In this document: one piece after another, positions 5,380-6,214 of the stretch
Layout of the letters: each line of letters opens with the position of its first letter
Numbering within the stretch: position 1 is the stretch's first letter
DNA from: Chloroflexota bacterium
GTDB taxonomy: Bacteria; Chloroflexota; Limnocylindria; Limnocylindrales; CSP1-4
Length of the DNA: 6,214 bases
Assembly: GCA_021812735.1 (NCBI GenBank)
Contig: JAKAMV010000628.1
Span: 1 to 6,214, forward strand
Reading direction: 5' to 3'
Program-made: the position numbers and the translations under genes
Notes under the pieces: model-generated
Databases searched by the model: none
Told to the model about the DNA's origin: nothing
Seen by the model: only the letters and a program-made list of their open reading frames with translations

Positions 5380-6153
5380 CTAGCTGTGATCCGCCATCGC
5401 GGCGATCAGGCCGAGGATCGCCGACGGCGAGGAGACCCGATACCGCGCCACGGTCGCCCCGGCGCCCACCCGGATCGTGAACGCGTCCGGCGACATCCGG
5501 GAGAACATCTCCTCGTCGGTCGTGTCGTCGCCCGCGGCGAGCTCGAAGGACGGCGCGGGGAGCCGCGACCGGAGGTACCCGATCAGCTCGCCCTTGTTGG
5601 CCCAGGCGTACCGGACCTCGATGACCTTGGAGCCGCGCAGGACCACGAGCTCGGTCCCGGCCAGCCGCTCACCCAGCGTGGTCGCCACCTCGTTGGCGAT
5701 CCACTCGCCGAACTCCGGCTCCACCAGCCGGTAGTGCCAGGCGAGCGCATGGTCCTTCGCCTCCACCATGCTGCCGGGCACGCGGGCGACGTAGTGGTCG
5801 AGCACTGCCCGGACGTCCGGCATCCAGTCGCTCGCCGCACCCTGCCGGAGGGCCTGCCACTCGGCGGCGCCGGGCTCACGCACCAGCGCTCCGTGCTCTG
5901 CGGCGAGCCAGAGGTTCGCGGCGGAGCCGAACCAGCGCTCCAGGTCGGCCCGCGAGCGACCGGACACGATGGCGACGTGGGTGCCCTGCCGCTCGCCGAG
6001 GCGCTGCAGCACCTCGAGCACCGCCGGCGTGGGCGCGGCATCAGCGGGCCTCGGCACGAGCGGCACGAGCGTGCCGTCGTAGTCGAGCGCGCACAGCCGC
6101 TCGGGCGTCCCCTCGAACGCGGCCAGCAGGTCGGCGACGGGAGGCTCGCCCAC
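5380..6153 (-). CDS. otsB: Trehalose-6-phosphate phosphatase (HAD superfamily), start uncertain
   Basis: This enzyme removes phosphate from trehalose-6-phosphate, the last step of the OtsA/OtsB route to trehalose, a cytosolic osmoprotectant. All HAD motifs are visible: the nucleophile motif LDYDGTL with Asp24 and Asp26, the motif II serine in VSGRS (63-67), Lys187 in ANKGELIGYL, and the acidic motif GDDTTDEEMF (208-217). The cap segments AAEHGA (84-89) and VEAKDHALAWHYR (130-142) are typical of trehalose phosphatases and set it apart from other sugar phosphatases. The 257 residues match a standalone OtsB. However, the start used here is a GTG at 6153 with no ribosome binding site, and the frame stays open without a stop to the window edge at 6214. 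The protein may therefore begin further right, either as a longer OtsB or as the end of a fused synthase-phosphatase. It faces the VOC gene tail to tail. Confidence 0.92.
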   Translation of the reverse strand: MGEPPVADLLAAFEGTPERLCALDYDGTLVPLVPRPADAAPTPAVLEVLQRLGERQGTHVAIVSGRSRADLERWFGSAANLWLAAEHGALVREPGAAEWQALRQGAASDWMPDVRAVLDHYVARVPGSMVEAKDHALAWHYRLVEPEFGEWIANEVATTLGERLAGTELVVLRGSKVIEVRYAWANKGELIGYLRSRLPAPSFELAAGDDTTDEEMFSRMSPDAFTIRVGAGATVARYRVSSPSAILGLIAAMADHS

Positions 6154-6214
6154 GCGGGCGGACGGCAGGGCGCGGTCCCGCGTCGCCTGGTCGAGGTCGG
6201 CGACCGATGTCCGC

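Noticed and set aside
5371..5384. Shared terminator between the convergent VOC and phosphatase genes
   Set aside because: Only CCCC-A-GGGG and a GCTAGC palindrome are present. A one-base loop cannot form a proper stem and there is no T tract.

Overview
This 6.2 kb window is very GC-rich, with strong G/C preference at third codon positions. The gene content and promoter style (TTGACC/TACGCT and TANNNT boxes, an apparently leaderless gene) suggest a high-GC soil-type bacterium, most likely an actinobacterium or a Chloroflexota-like relative. I cannot fix the lineage from the sequence alone. I see no rRNA, tRNA, insertion sequence, phage gene or CRISPR array.

Layout from left to right. Positions 1-299 hold no convincing gene; their main feature is a tandem 29-bp repeat (51-167) whose units each can form a GC-rich hairpin. 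Two minus-strand genes follow: an unrecognised 237-aa protein (300-1013) and, upstream of it in transcription, a Nit1-type carbon-nitrogen hydrolase (1142-1990). About 360 bp of divergent intergenic DNA (1991-2354) carries a likely leaderless promoter for the amidase on the minus strand. On the plus strand it carries a candidate sigma-70 promoter (2128-2157) and an approximately 190-nt, strongly foldable leader.

The plus-strand operon is the core of the window. Its first gene (2355-3617) encodes a soluble protein with two PRC-barrel-like domains, an MgtE_N domain and a CBS pair. This is the Mg2+-sensing half of an MgtE magnesium channel without the channel. Three bases later starts an NRAMP-family transporter (3621-4955) in which the canonical DPGN and MPH metal-site motifs read DAGG and TPW, resembling the NRAMP-related magnesium transporter branch. 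The simplest model is a two-component magnesium (or Mg2+/Mn2+) transport system in which the cytosolic MgtE-like sensor regulates the transporter in trans. A small single-domain VOC protein (4984-5370) follows 28 bp later with a good ribosome binding site.

A convergent minus-strand gene (5380-6153, open to the right edge) encodes trehalose-6-phosphate phosphatase. It may be the C-terminal part of a longer protein that begins outside the window.
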